64,000 bases of DNA, taken from NCBI RefSeq assembly GCF_963678635.1, contig NC_087065.1:32985679-33049678 (forward strand). Direction: 5' to 3'. Numbering within the stretch: the stretch's first letter is position 1; each line of letters opens with the position of its first letter. Origin of the DNA: Symsagittifera roscoffensis (lineage: Eukaryota > Xenacoelomorpha > Acoela > Convolutidae). Positions 23,101 through 35,100 of the stretch are shown here, in pieces. The position numbers and the translations under genes were made by a program. Below the pieces are notes generated by a model. It saw only the letters and a program-made list of their open reading frames with translations. It made no database searches and was not told the DNA's origin.

Positions 23101-26100
23101 TTTGAAAAGTCGTAGATTTTTGTTACGACCACAGAAACTATGTCGTAGTGTGAGTTTTTTCCGCCAGATTTTGACTACTTAATAGAAAGCTAGTTTTAGT
23201 TAAAGCGTAAAATAATATCAAAGCATTCTCAGCCTTGATTCGTATTCCAAAAAAAAATTAAAACGCCTCAGTTTTGAGAAAGTGGTCCGAATTTTTCGAT
23301 TTTCAGACCGAAATTGGATGACCTTGAACTCAAATTTTGATGATGATTAGTTTAATTCTTCTGGAAGTTCAACTTTAATCAAAAGTAATGAACGTAGTGA
23401 AGAGTCGTATATAGGTCTTGCTAATTTTTGTTTTCATGAAACGTCTTAAAAATCTCTAATAACTATAGATGTGCATTCATGCATATTGATGCATTTATGA
23501 ATGCTTTAACGTATATATGCACTTTTTGAGTTCAATTCAAATTCATCTGCTGAAAATGACGTAAATAGCATTCTCCTTTCGAACGTGGAAATGGCGCAAA
23601 AAAACGTGAACGAAAGTTTCGAAAGTGGAGTTTATTTTTAAGATTTCCCAGCGGAATAAAAACTTTACCTATTGATCCAGTTTTCTCTAGTTGGGTTCAT
23701 GTTATCGAAAAAGTGCCAATCATAAATTGTTCTCGAAGTTCAAAGAGCTTAAAGGGCGTCTATTTTTTTTCTTTGAAGTTCGGAGGCGAGATTTTTTTTC
23801 AGCAGTTTTTTTCTTTGAAGTTCGGAGAAGATTTTTTGTTTACTTGCGTTCATTTGTTTTCCAATCTTCGATTGACTATGTTTTAGCTATAGTTATCTCT
23901 CATTCGGTAGTTTTTCACCTACATGAAACCTTTTTCATTTCAAAAAACTTGAATTTGATCTAATTGTTTTTGAATTTTTTGAAGTAAAACGGTAATGGTA
24001 GGAGTTTTCTGTGATACTTGCTCGGCTGCCAGCTATCTTTGTCTTTACTGTGCATTTTTGAAGCATTGCCGAGTCCTCACAGTAACTCTATTTACTAGAA
24101 TTAGAGAATAATTCTCGGACCTAAAAATATAGTTTTTTGGGCGTCCGCGAATCAAAAATTTTGTTTTGGTCTTGCACAAAGTTTCACAGAAAAAATTACT
24201 GAAAAAAGTAGGTATTTGAAACTTGTTCACTGGAAATGGTAATTGAGCTGTTAAGGAGTGTCAAGAAGGCTAATAAATTGGAAAAGCTTACTGATTGATT
24301 GCGGCCTTCAAGTTCAATGATTTGTTGAATATTTTAGATGTCTAAAGTAATAACGTGTGATGATTTATTACGACTTCTCACATGTGATTCGAGTGATCCT
24401 CTTGGTTTCCATTCGCAGGTCTCTTGTGAGCAGTTTGAACCAAACTGTTCGTGGTCATTTGTTCGTGAAAGTTCTCTTGTAGCTGTTCGATCGGATGTGG
24501 TTGAGATAGGATAATCAGAAGTTTCAGTTATAATTGGGCTAAGTACGATGGCCTAAAAAACATTGCCGGAGTTCTATTTTGTTCGTTTTTTGCTGCTTTA
24601 AATATTTTCTTTGTAAAACATACCCTAGTGAAAAGCGAGCCTCCTGCTTTCTCCTCGATTTGATGTATGAGGCTATCTTTGTGGTCGTGGACCAAAAGTG
24701 TAACGTTATCTTTGTTTCCCCCGAAATAAGGAATCATCTTGTTCACCCATCTCAGCAATTCAATCTGGTCTGCAACTCCACTCCCAGATAGAACTGAAAA
24801 AATCAGTGTGTTTAATCTTGTCAGCCTATCGTTTGTCCCATTTTTTGATGGCTCTGTCACCGAAGCACAGGCTTTTCTGCGTATTTAAGTTATTTTCAGT
24901 ATATTTCAAATTCCGTTTTTAATGCTTGTGATTAGCATTTGTTGTCAAATCGGAATAAAGACTTTTTTGAACGACTTTTGTAAGTTATTAACAACATCTT
25001 CAACAAAATCACTTGACTGAATGGACAGCATGTGCACTCCCTTCACGTGCTGAGATGCTCAAATTCTTGAAAATGTGAATGAAACTCCTGGACTCCCGAA
25101 CTACGGGACCACTGCTATCACAGTAAGCTTTGGATCTTATATCAGTGCGCTTGTTATTGAAGTTTATTCGCGGAAAAATTCAATTGTAGGTCTATTTTGT
25201 GTCTGCTTCGTTTTAATTGGCTTAGTTTGCAAAGCGTTGAGACTGTTCAGAAGTTTTCATGTAGTAAAACTGAAATTAATTACCGCTAGATAATTTTTTC
25301 CTGAAAGCTAATTTAACAATGGCAAATATGTTTCAAGTCTGGTTTTCTCCAAATTCATTTCTCGAGCACGCTAAGTATAAAATTTCAAAACGGCAGTTAT
25401 CTGATTTTCTTACTCAACTACTTTTACCATTTGGAGGATTTTGTCTCATTTTCTGTCAGCTAACGAGACATGTAAAATCTGTTTGTCAAATTTGCTTTCA
25501 TGAATTATTAATGCCTTAGAGAATTCACAACGTGTTCTCTTGAAGTCATGGCCAGATTTTGCGTTCTCTTGAAATCCTCTAAAACTATGCATTATGGCAG
25601 TTCCTTACAGTCAGTATTTTGGTTACATATCAGTATTTAGACAACCGCGTATTCAGGCTGGTCAGTATTTAGACAAATACTGTTTCAACCAATCAGAGTC
25701 GAGACAAAGAAGAAATTAATAAATGATTATTATTTATTTTGGATTATTTATGTCTTTCTCGATTCTGATTGCTTCATACTGTATTTGTCTAAATACTGAC
25801 GAGTATGAATACGCGGTTGTCTAAATACTGATATGTAACCAAAATACTGACTGTAAGGCTTTGCCATAATGTCTGAAAATTACAATAATATATCATGAAT
25901 AATTAGCTACTTGAGGACCATTTAGAGCTACTTGCTGCCCTTTTCTCGCCTTTGTTTGTAATTTGCAGCCTCGTTGTTTACACTAGCAAGCTTGTAAGAC
26001 TCGACTCATATTGTCAGTCGAAGTTTTCCCCAGAGCAAGTTTTTGAGCCGATTTTATGCGTTAAGTAACTAGCATGTGATCTTGATATCTTCCTTTTGTG

Positions 26101-29100
26101 TAAAGAATATCCTTTTAAACTTAAAAAAATGTTTAAGTTTTCCAAAAAGAAATTGTTAATTTTTTTTAAATTTGCTTTGCATAGCATATCTCATTGTATT
26201 ACAAGTGGCGCGAAATTCCGTTTTGCTTTTGTGATGAAGTTTAAAGTTAGTTTTTATTTGTTTCTGCCATTTTTTTGCTTTTGCGCTCTTTTTGGCGTTT
26301 TTTACTTGTTATTGGGAAGTGCACAGTGTTAATTTTTGAAGATTATTTAAGTCGACAGGGGTAGCTTCAAAATTTCAACTCCGGTTAAGATCTTCTTGTC
26401 GGTGAAAACTAGGAAAGTTTTTTTTTGCTCTTTTCAAAAACATACAGTCTTAGACCCGTTCTTTTTTGCTTTCGTTGCCGTTTAGCTACAAGTATAACGA
26501 GTTCTCCCTTGTCTCGTTCTTGTTCTTCAAAGAAAATTGGCCGGGTCACTGCATTTTTTTGAGCAAAGCAACATTTTTCTGCGTTTCTTTACTTGCAAGA
26601 GCAGGTTTCATACAAGATTTTAGTAATCGAGAACTACCGGGAGTTTTCAAAACTTTTTTTTAAAATGAATTCTCTGTCATTTCATAAATGTTTGAGTTAT
26701 TGAGGCTATTTTTATTGCAGTAGGCAGGAAAAAGAAATTGCCGAATTGAGATGATAACTTTCATTCAGTTGGATAGTTTTCTGTTCACGCATGTTTTCCC
26801 GGTTTATTGATTTTTCACTGCTTTTCGAGCTGAACAAGCCTCTGTAGCACTGATATAAAGTAACTGGATAAAATGAACTAATAATTTTGGAACTAGTTTC
26901 TCTCAAATTCGGTTAAGTTTGACAAAGAATCGCTGGAGCAAAATTTTTAAAGATTTACCAGAATTTTTCTGGTGTAAGAGAAATTTCAACCAAAATTACA
27001 TCCTTGAAATGGGTAGATTTTTTGTTTCAAAAATAAGGAGGTAAACTGTGTCAACTGTAGTTATTCTAATGATTCATAAATTGAATCGGTTTACCTCCTT
27101 ATTTTTGAACTGAATGAACTGACCCATGTTAAGGACGTAATTTCGGTTTGAAATTTTTTGAAACGAAATGCCTAATGAAAAAAGCTACAATTTTTTTTTG
27201 GGATTTTACTAGCATTTTCCTGGTGGAAGCAAAATTTCGAACCCAAATTACATCCCTAAAATGGTTCAGTTCATTTGGTTGAAAATTAAGGAGGTAAACT
27301 GAGTCAATTGATGGAAGCATCAATACTGTCGGCCCAGTTTACCTCCCCAATTTTGAACCAAATAAATCGACCCATTTTAAGGGCAAAACTTTGGTTCGAA
27401 ATTTCCCTTGAATCAGAGAAATGCTGGTAAAAATACTGAAAAATTTTCTCCCCGCCATTTTCTGTCCAAACTTAACCGAAGTGATTGAAACTAATTGGAA
27501 AGTTTAGTTTTAGTTCATTTTATCCGATTCTTTTATCAGTGCTATAGAAGCATGTTCAGCTCAAAGTGCAGTGAAATTTCGATAAACACGGAAAAACATG
27601 CGTGAGCAAGAAACAAACGAACTGAATGAAATATCTCATCTGAATTCAACAAGTTTTGCTGCCAACTGCAAAATGAGTCGCTTCAATCACAAATTTTTGC
27701 GGGATGAGATAATTTATTTAAAAACATGTTTTGGAAGCACTCTGTAGAGTTTTTTTTTCCAAAAACTACTTTTCGGGGAATTCTCCAAGAAAATGATCTT
27801 GCTTATTTATGAAAGCCCAATTCGAAGCTGCGTATTTTTTGTCAAGGTAAAGCTTCTGCTTGAGGCTCTAAATGTATTGAGTTCAAGGACCTTTTTCTGT
27901 AGTACTTACATTTTTTGCTCTGCTTCGCCACTGTTATTAAAATTATACTTATAAAAGACTTTTGTCTTTTAAGGTAATTTATGAACTATAATATATAGTT
28001 TTTCACTTTATTTTTTCCCTTGAACATTTTTTTGACTAAAAAGGTTTCCGACTATTGTTATATTGGCTTAATTGCATGATGTTGTAGTAGTTGCCTCGTC
28101 AAGGGAAGCGAATAAAGTTTCGTCATTTTGGTCAGTTATTGTTATAAATGTCTTCGCTGCCGTTTGGAATGGTTAGTGCGTTAGTTCAGTACTTCTTGAA
28201 ATAAGGTTAATGTTTTAATTTAGGTTGTTTTTAACGCTTCCAGTGGAAGGGTGTTTTTTCGCCTCTTCCAAGTCTCACACTTTGGCTCCCACTGGGGTGT
28301 CTCTGGGTAGAAGGGGGTCCCCCGATTCCATTACCTGAGACTTCTAGTGATTCTGGTGGTGGCTCCCGACTCGTCAAATGGGCAGATGCTAGCAAAGCTG
28401 TGGTTGGGTTATCTATATTCGTCTATACCGTATCTGCGGAACAATAGACAAAGGAATGGCTTTGTTTCATAACAAGCTCTGAGCCAGTGTTGAGTCATCA
28501 TCAGGAGCGAGCTCAACTGAGGTACTTGAAGGCTGATCCAAATTGAGGAAGGCAGATGCCTCGACAGGGTTGGACCAGAGAAGAGTGTAGAGAGTGTAAT
28601 AGAGTTTTGGGGACTTTGAAAGAGATGGTTAGTATCGTGTGGGTTGTTCAAGCACCTTGGGCATTCGCTGGGGACACTTGGATTGTGTCTGTCGACCTAG
28701 CAGTAAAATAAGAGGGAAGTAGTAGAGCGTAGTTGCGCTCGGCTGGATCGGACCTTTCGAGTGGCTTTTCAGTTGAGGAGGTGAGTAGGTGTTTTCGAAT
28801 GGTTCTTTATGTACGTCAACAGTTTCGATGTAGTTGAAAACCACTCGTGTGTAGAATATTTTTGTATACGGAGTTTGGCTCCTTTGTCGATGTACTCGTT
28901 GGGGTCAATCAAGTCAGTCAGGAAACCCGCACTGTGACTTTTGAAAGAGGGTTCTATCTGTTTGGGGGGCTAGTAGTATCGAGTATTGCTCTTCGGGGGT
29001 AACTTGAGTTTTGAGAAGAGAGAGCTTCTTGTGGTCTTTACGGGAAAGGTAAGGCATTCAATAAGTAAGTGATCGATTTTTGTCAACAGTGGGAGCAGAG

Positions 29101-32100
29101 TGCTCTAGATTTTGATTTGCGGTTGAGTTTTGTTATCTTTTGAGTAAGGTGAGAAAAGAGTTACTAAGCATTTAACGACCCAGAAAGAACACGAACAATC
29201 ACCTCCGCGTGGTGGGTCCCGGGCATCGTATACGTCACTAACTGACCGGAGTCTAGGACCGAAGTCTGTATACCGCTAAGGATCGCACTCGTAGCCCCGC
29301 AGCCAATAGTGCTTGAAGACTAACAGTTCGATCCTTTGGGTGGTATGTTGACATTCTTGCATGACGCTGCACGGTTGACGGTAGTTGACCAGCTGCCAGA
29401 TCGGTCTTGGAAGCCACTGGTATTCATACCTGGGTATGTCTAAAGCATTACCTGTTTATGTCTGAACAGACAAGATTTTGGCCGACTGTGTTCTACAGCT
29501 CATTGTCAATATCCCAATGCCAATGGGTTTTTTGAAGTTGCGCACGAGGGTGACACACGGCATGTTATGCCCTGTGCTAAATGATGTCATTTACTGTGCA
29601 CTATGCGCGAAAGATGGCTTGGACTCGTAAGGTCAGTGGTTAGGCAACTTGCCACCCGTTTGAGAGTCAAATCCTGGTGTTTGAGACCCCCTCAGTAAAA
29701 GTATGGAAGAATACACTCTGGGTGAGAACTCTGGTGCAATTGATTGCTTTGTTGCACTAGGCTGAGAACTAAGCATTTGGAGGGAAGAGTTTTATGTTGA
29801 GACTGTCCAAGAAGGTGTGGGTTGAGTCTAGGTAAGCGGAGAGAAAAGAAGATACAGTTTTGATACTGGTGCCTTGGGTGTAGACATTGAAGTCGTCCGT
29901 GTAAGTTATAATGGATATTTTTGAATTGGAGGGGAGGTCTCGCAGACATAGTTGTCGACCAGTGTTGGTGATATAACTGAGCCTTGAGGGACTCCGCTGC
30001 AGACCATTCTCGCTTTGGAGTGATGGATTTTGAGTAGGGTTCTGGCCTGTCTACAGCTTAGGCAGTTGCTTCTCCAGCGGCTGATAGGTTCGGGTAGCGA
30101 GAAGTTAGTCAGTTTATCAAAACAAGTGGTGGTACCTGAAATTGAAGGCTTTTGATAGATCTAATACTACAAGAACTGGACTTTTAGTATGTCTGTTTTT
30201 ATTGAAATCATGCGCAATCGAATTGTCTAGGGAGGTTAAGACAATGTTGATGAAGTGCAGTAGCGGAAGCCGTAATGTATGACTTGTGTTTCAGGAGATG
30301 AATGAGGAGTGCTTCATTAATTTTGATAAGGGGGCTGAGTAAGGGCATAGGGCGAAAGGATGCAGACAGAATGGGGGTCTTTCAGGGTTTTGACGAGGGG
30401 AAGTATGGTGGCTGTTTTCCAAATCAAAAGGATTTGCGAAGCGGGCAAACCAAGATTTATGACTTGAGTGAGGTAGTCGAGGGCAGTTTCCTTGAGATAT
30501 TTTAAACAATTTAGTTTATTTACATCGGGACCGAAAGCTCGAGATGGACGCGCCTTTATGCTGTTCTCCACTTCTTCAGTGTCAAACAAGCGCATCTAAT
30601 AAGGAGATTCGTTTAGCGTTTCTCTTCATCTTACTATTCTGTCTGGAGGTTTTATGGGTGTGAACTCGGGAGAGTTGAACGTTAAACGTATTCGCTTTTG
30701 AGTAGGGTTTAGTGAGGGACTTGGAATTGAAAAGTATGTGGAAGTTTGAGTCTTTGGGGCGTGAACCATTCAAGGTGCGAACTAGTCGCCATTATTTGTG
30801 ATCCTTGCTTCTGTGGTTGGTCGGTCACCAACTTGTTAAAATTGCCAATTGTGATATTTTTTGTAAAGGGCATTGTTAGGGTCGACAGGTTCAGTGAGAC
30901 TAGTTTTGTTGCGTTGTTTGCTTGAATTTTTCGCCTCGTCTGTAATGCAGGCTTTAAAGAATTTGCGGTTGCCGCAGGGGATATGATGCTTGGCTGATTG
31001 GATGGTTGTAAACATCGATAAGGTCCTCTTTAAGAGGGTATCTCGTCTTCTTCAGTTGCGAAGCTATCCAAGTCCGCTTAATTGAAGTTTATGGAAAATT
31101 CGTTAGGGGTGAGCTGGGTGGGAGGGCTAGAGTCGGTTGAGGTGAAGTTGGGAAGGTGGTCTGAGCTTAGGGTTGTTTAGGAGCCCAATGGAAGGACAGG
31201 GCGAGTCTGTGATGCGAAAGAGATGTCAGGTTTTTCCATCTTGAGTGATGATGTTTATTGTCTGGAATTCTAAAGGGAAATGGGAGTGCGAGAGTGTAGT
31301 TTGAGTAGGGGATATCGTAAGCTATTGCAAAGAGGAGTCCTACCCCTTAATTTTCTCGGTCTTTGCGGACAATATTATAGTTACCAGGGAAAGGAGTGTT
31401 GCTGTTGCGATTGAGCTTAGTTTCTTATAGAGCAGCAATGTAGATTTTCTTGGTTTCTAAATAAATGGCAAGCGCATGTGCCATACCACCGATGCCGTTG
31501 CAGTTCCATTGCAATGAGCGAAAATTCTTTGAGAAGTCGTGGGGTATGATAGAGTTACGTTGACGTTTTCTCGACATATCGAGTCGTTGTGTCAGTTATG
31601 GGTGTTGAGTGAAGGGGTTCGGTGAATTGAAGTTCTTGGGTGTAGTTGGTCTTTTGTACTTGAGTTCTATTATGAGTGAGTGAGTAAGTGATGAGTCGAT
31701 GACTGGTGTTGAGTGGAAAGTGATAAGGCGTATTTGGGTAGTATTTTGTAGTTGTATTACTTTGGACAGTAGAAGTGTCTGTGGTGTTGGTGATTATTAG
31801 AGCTATGGCTGCTGCAAATTCAAATGGATCCAGCCGCAGCAGTGGCACCATACGCTGTAGTGAGATTGACGGATCAGACTATTACATGATTTTTGTTTGA
31901 TGACACAGGGGCCTTGGTTTGGTTCGATTCGGACATTTGTAGTAGTAAGAGGAGTGTCGAAGTGTCAATTTTTTTTCCAGTATAGTAAGTTTTATTTTTT
32001 TTTTCTAGTGTTTAGAATTGTAGTGAAGAAACAAACATAAATCATGATGTTTTTTTTCAGTTTTTTATTTTTTGCGAAAAGTTTGTAAAGTTTGCTTACG

Positions 32101-35100
32101 CTCCTTCTTGATTTTTCGCACATCGTTTTTTGATTTTTAAAAATATTTTCATTTATTTCTTTTGTTAAAAAAGACAGAATCCATCCAATATCGACCAGCA
32201 AAAGTGTAAATTTACGAAAAACGAGATAACTTCAAGTTTCGATGTTTGATTTTAGTGTTCAGATTTCCCAGCGGAATAAAGAAATTTCTGTTGATCCAGT
32301 TTTCTCAAGTTGGCTTAAATTTACCAAAAAGTTATCAATCATGAAAATGCTCTAATAACTGCAGAAGTGCATGCTCAACCCGGAAAAGGTAGTGGTAATC
32401 GTTTTTATACCAATGTACAATGCTGGTCCCGGAAAAGGTAGGGGTAATCGTTTTTATACCAATGTGCTGTTGATGTTTGTTGTTCCAGAAAGTTTTAAGC
32501 TATCGGTAGAAAACCCGCATACAGATTTATAAAGCATATTCATTGAGTTCATTGCAAGATCAACTGTACAATATTTCTCTAATTGACGTACCGTTTGGAT
32601 AAAAAATTCGCAAATTATCCGGACAAAACGAACAAAACTTGAATTTTGAAACGCGTTTTTCTCAATTTGGGTTAACATTAGACAAAAAGTGAAGAGAGCA
32701 AAAGTTGCTTAAAATTTCATCAGAATTATTATAATGCAATTTTTCCCCGAAATTCTCAACTAAAATTTTACACCAAAAATGGGTCATTTTGGCTTTTTTC
32801 AATTAATCAAAAATAACGCTGAAACTACCTGTTAAATGATGAGAAATATATCACAAGAAGCCTCTTACACAGCCCAACAAAGTTCCCGAAAGGTTACCAA
32901 ATTTCCAAAAGTTTGAGTAAATTGTTTAAAATTATTTTTTAGCAAAGATTTTAGGTTTTATAAAGTTAAAATCACATTTTTTGACTATCAAGCAAAAATA
33001 TTTTCTCTTATACAGGTTTTTGGAGATTTTTCCCTTCTAGAATTTTGTTGCGCTGTGTAAGAGGCTTCTTTTGATATATATTTATCATCAATTAACAAAG
33101 TAGTTTCAGTGTAATTTTGGAGAAAAAATTGCATTATAATAATTCTGATGAAATTCTAAGCAACTTTTGTTCTCTTCACTTTTTGTCTAATCTTAACCCA
33201 GTTTGAGAAAAACGTGTTCCTTTTTTCCGGATTATTTAAATCAGTACTGTAGTATGAGCAGATAATGATCCTCCAGAATTTTTTTGCCTTGTAGAGTTTA
33301 AACGGATTTTCTATATCAATTTAAATGACGAGAAGTGTTTCGATTTTTCTTTTGGCGTAGGCAGATTTAATCTGGCTCTGAATCATTGCAAATTGAATCG
33401 AGGCGAGCTCATTGATCTTAACTTAACTCATTAGTTGTCCGTCAGATGATGATATAAAAAAATATCTATTGAAAAAATTCCTTTTTGTCAAAAACAGATA
33501 CTTTTCAGTGATTGTAGTCTTTTCATCCAGTAAGATTTCCGTCATTTTTTGTCTGTATATGGAGGGATTTGTCTTGATACGATAAGATTTCTTACACAAT
33601 TTCAAAACAGTTTTTGTGTGCATTAACGTTCTGGTAAAAGAATTGAGAACATATTGTTTTCCTTCGTTTACCGTCATGTGCTTGTTTGATTGGGCCTTGA
33701 GATTGATGTAGGATGAGTCTGTAGTTGAATGTTACCAACAGAACTCCCATGTCCTGTACAAATCGAGCAGCGATAGCAGATAGGGGAACAATGTCCTCCT
33801 GGTGCCCACTGCCTTGCCGCATTTCTCCTCCATGCACATACACAATCACTGAAATGCAATCACATGCCACAGAACCACATATCATTCAATCTTTAAGTTA
33901 CGAATAATTTTTAGGTGCAAAAAGTTTGAAGAAGTAAGAGCTTTAGGACGAAACGAAAAAAGGTGTTTGAGCTACATGTATATGAGGTTCTAAAACTTCC
34001 AAGAGTAGTATAGAGCAACAAGAGGTCATGCCTATTTTCGGAGAGAGGTCAACCTGTCAAAGTCGCGTGACTATGTTACTCAATTATCCTAATCTTTTTT
34101 TTCTCGGGGGGCGTAACAAAGATCTTATCAGATTAATTTTTTCAGACCCTTGCCTTCAACATCCAATATCTCACTCAAACTTCAAACCCTCTTGCTTGTT
34201 CGTCCATCTCTCAACTTTTCAGTGATTGTAGTCTTTTCATACAGTAAGATTTCCTTTATTTTTTGTCATTTAAGGTTGAAATTTTTTTCCTACTGAAGGG
34301 TTCAGGGAATTTTTTCTTTTCCTATCAATGACTTGAATGCCACCCTATGTTCTGAAGCCCAACCATTTTCTGGTCTTCAGAAGAAAACAAAAAATAAATC
34401 AAAAGCTTCGCAGTGAAATTAGAGCAATTTTTCTTCATAAAAATCGCTTAATTCCCAGTAGTTTTTGCGCTTACGGAAAATTTAAAAAAAAAAACACTTA
34501 GAAAAACTGCTGACAATATGTTCTACTCTTCTAAGTTAAATTCAGCAAACAGATTGGAAATTTTTCTCTCTCACAAGAAGTACAAACAATAAATCGAAAA
34601 TTGTTTTGTGAGCTGAAAAAAATGACGCTTCACTTTTTATTTTACAATTAAATACTCATATATTAGTAGTATAATAGGAGCTGATCAGAGTGAAAATCGA
34701 GTTCAGTGACCGAAAGAGTTGAGTGACCGATTTATCAGCTACTACTAAAATTTTCATCCCTTTTAACCTTATCTGTTATATCCTGTTTAATCCTTTCTTT
34801 TTCCCCCAGGATGTAATTTGTCAGAAGACTTTCATCTTTGTAATAAAAAATTATATGCTATTTGTTAGTTTCTTATACCTCAATATCTTGACGGGTGGGA
34901 ATTAATCAAGCATTCTCTTTGAGATGATTAAAGACAAAGGGTTGAATTGATTATAAAAATCAATGAAAATTTTTGAAACAATAATTTATCAAATAACTTT
35001 CTTAACATCTTCTCAAAATTGACATTCTTACGTCGGAAATAATTTAACTCAAAGATATCAGAAAAAAAAGTTATTAAAAAAAGAAAATTCCCAAGTTTGA

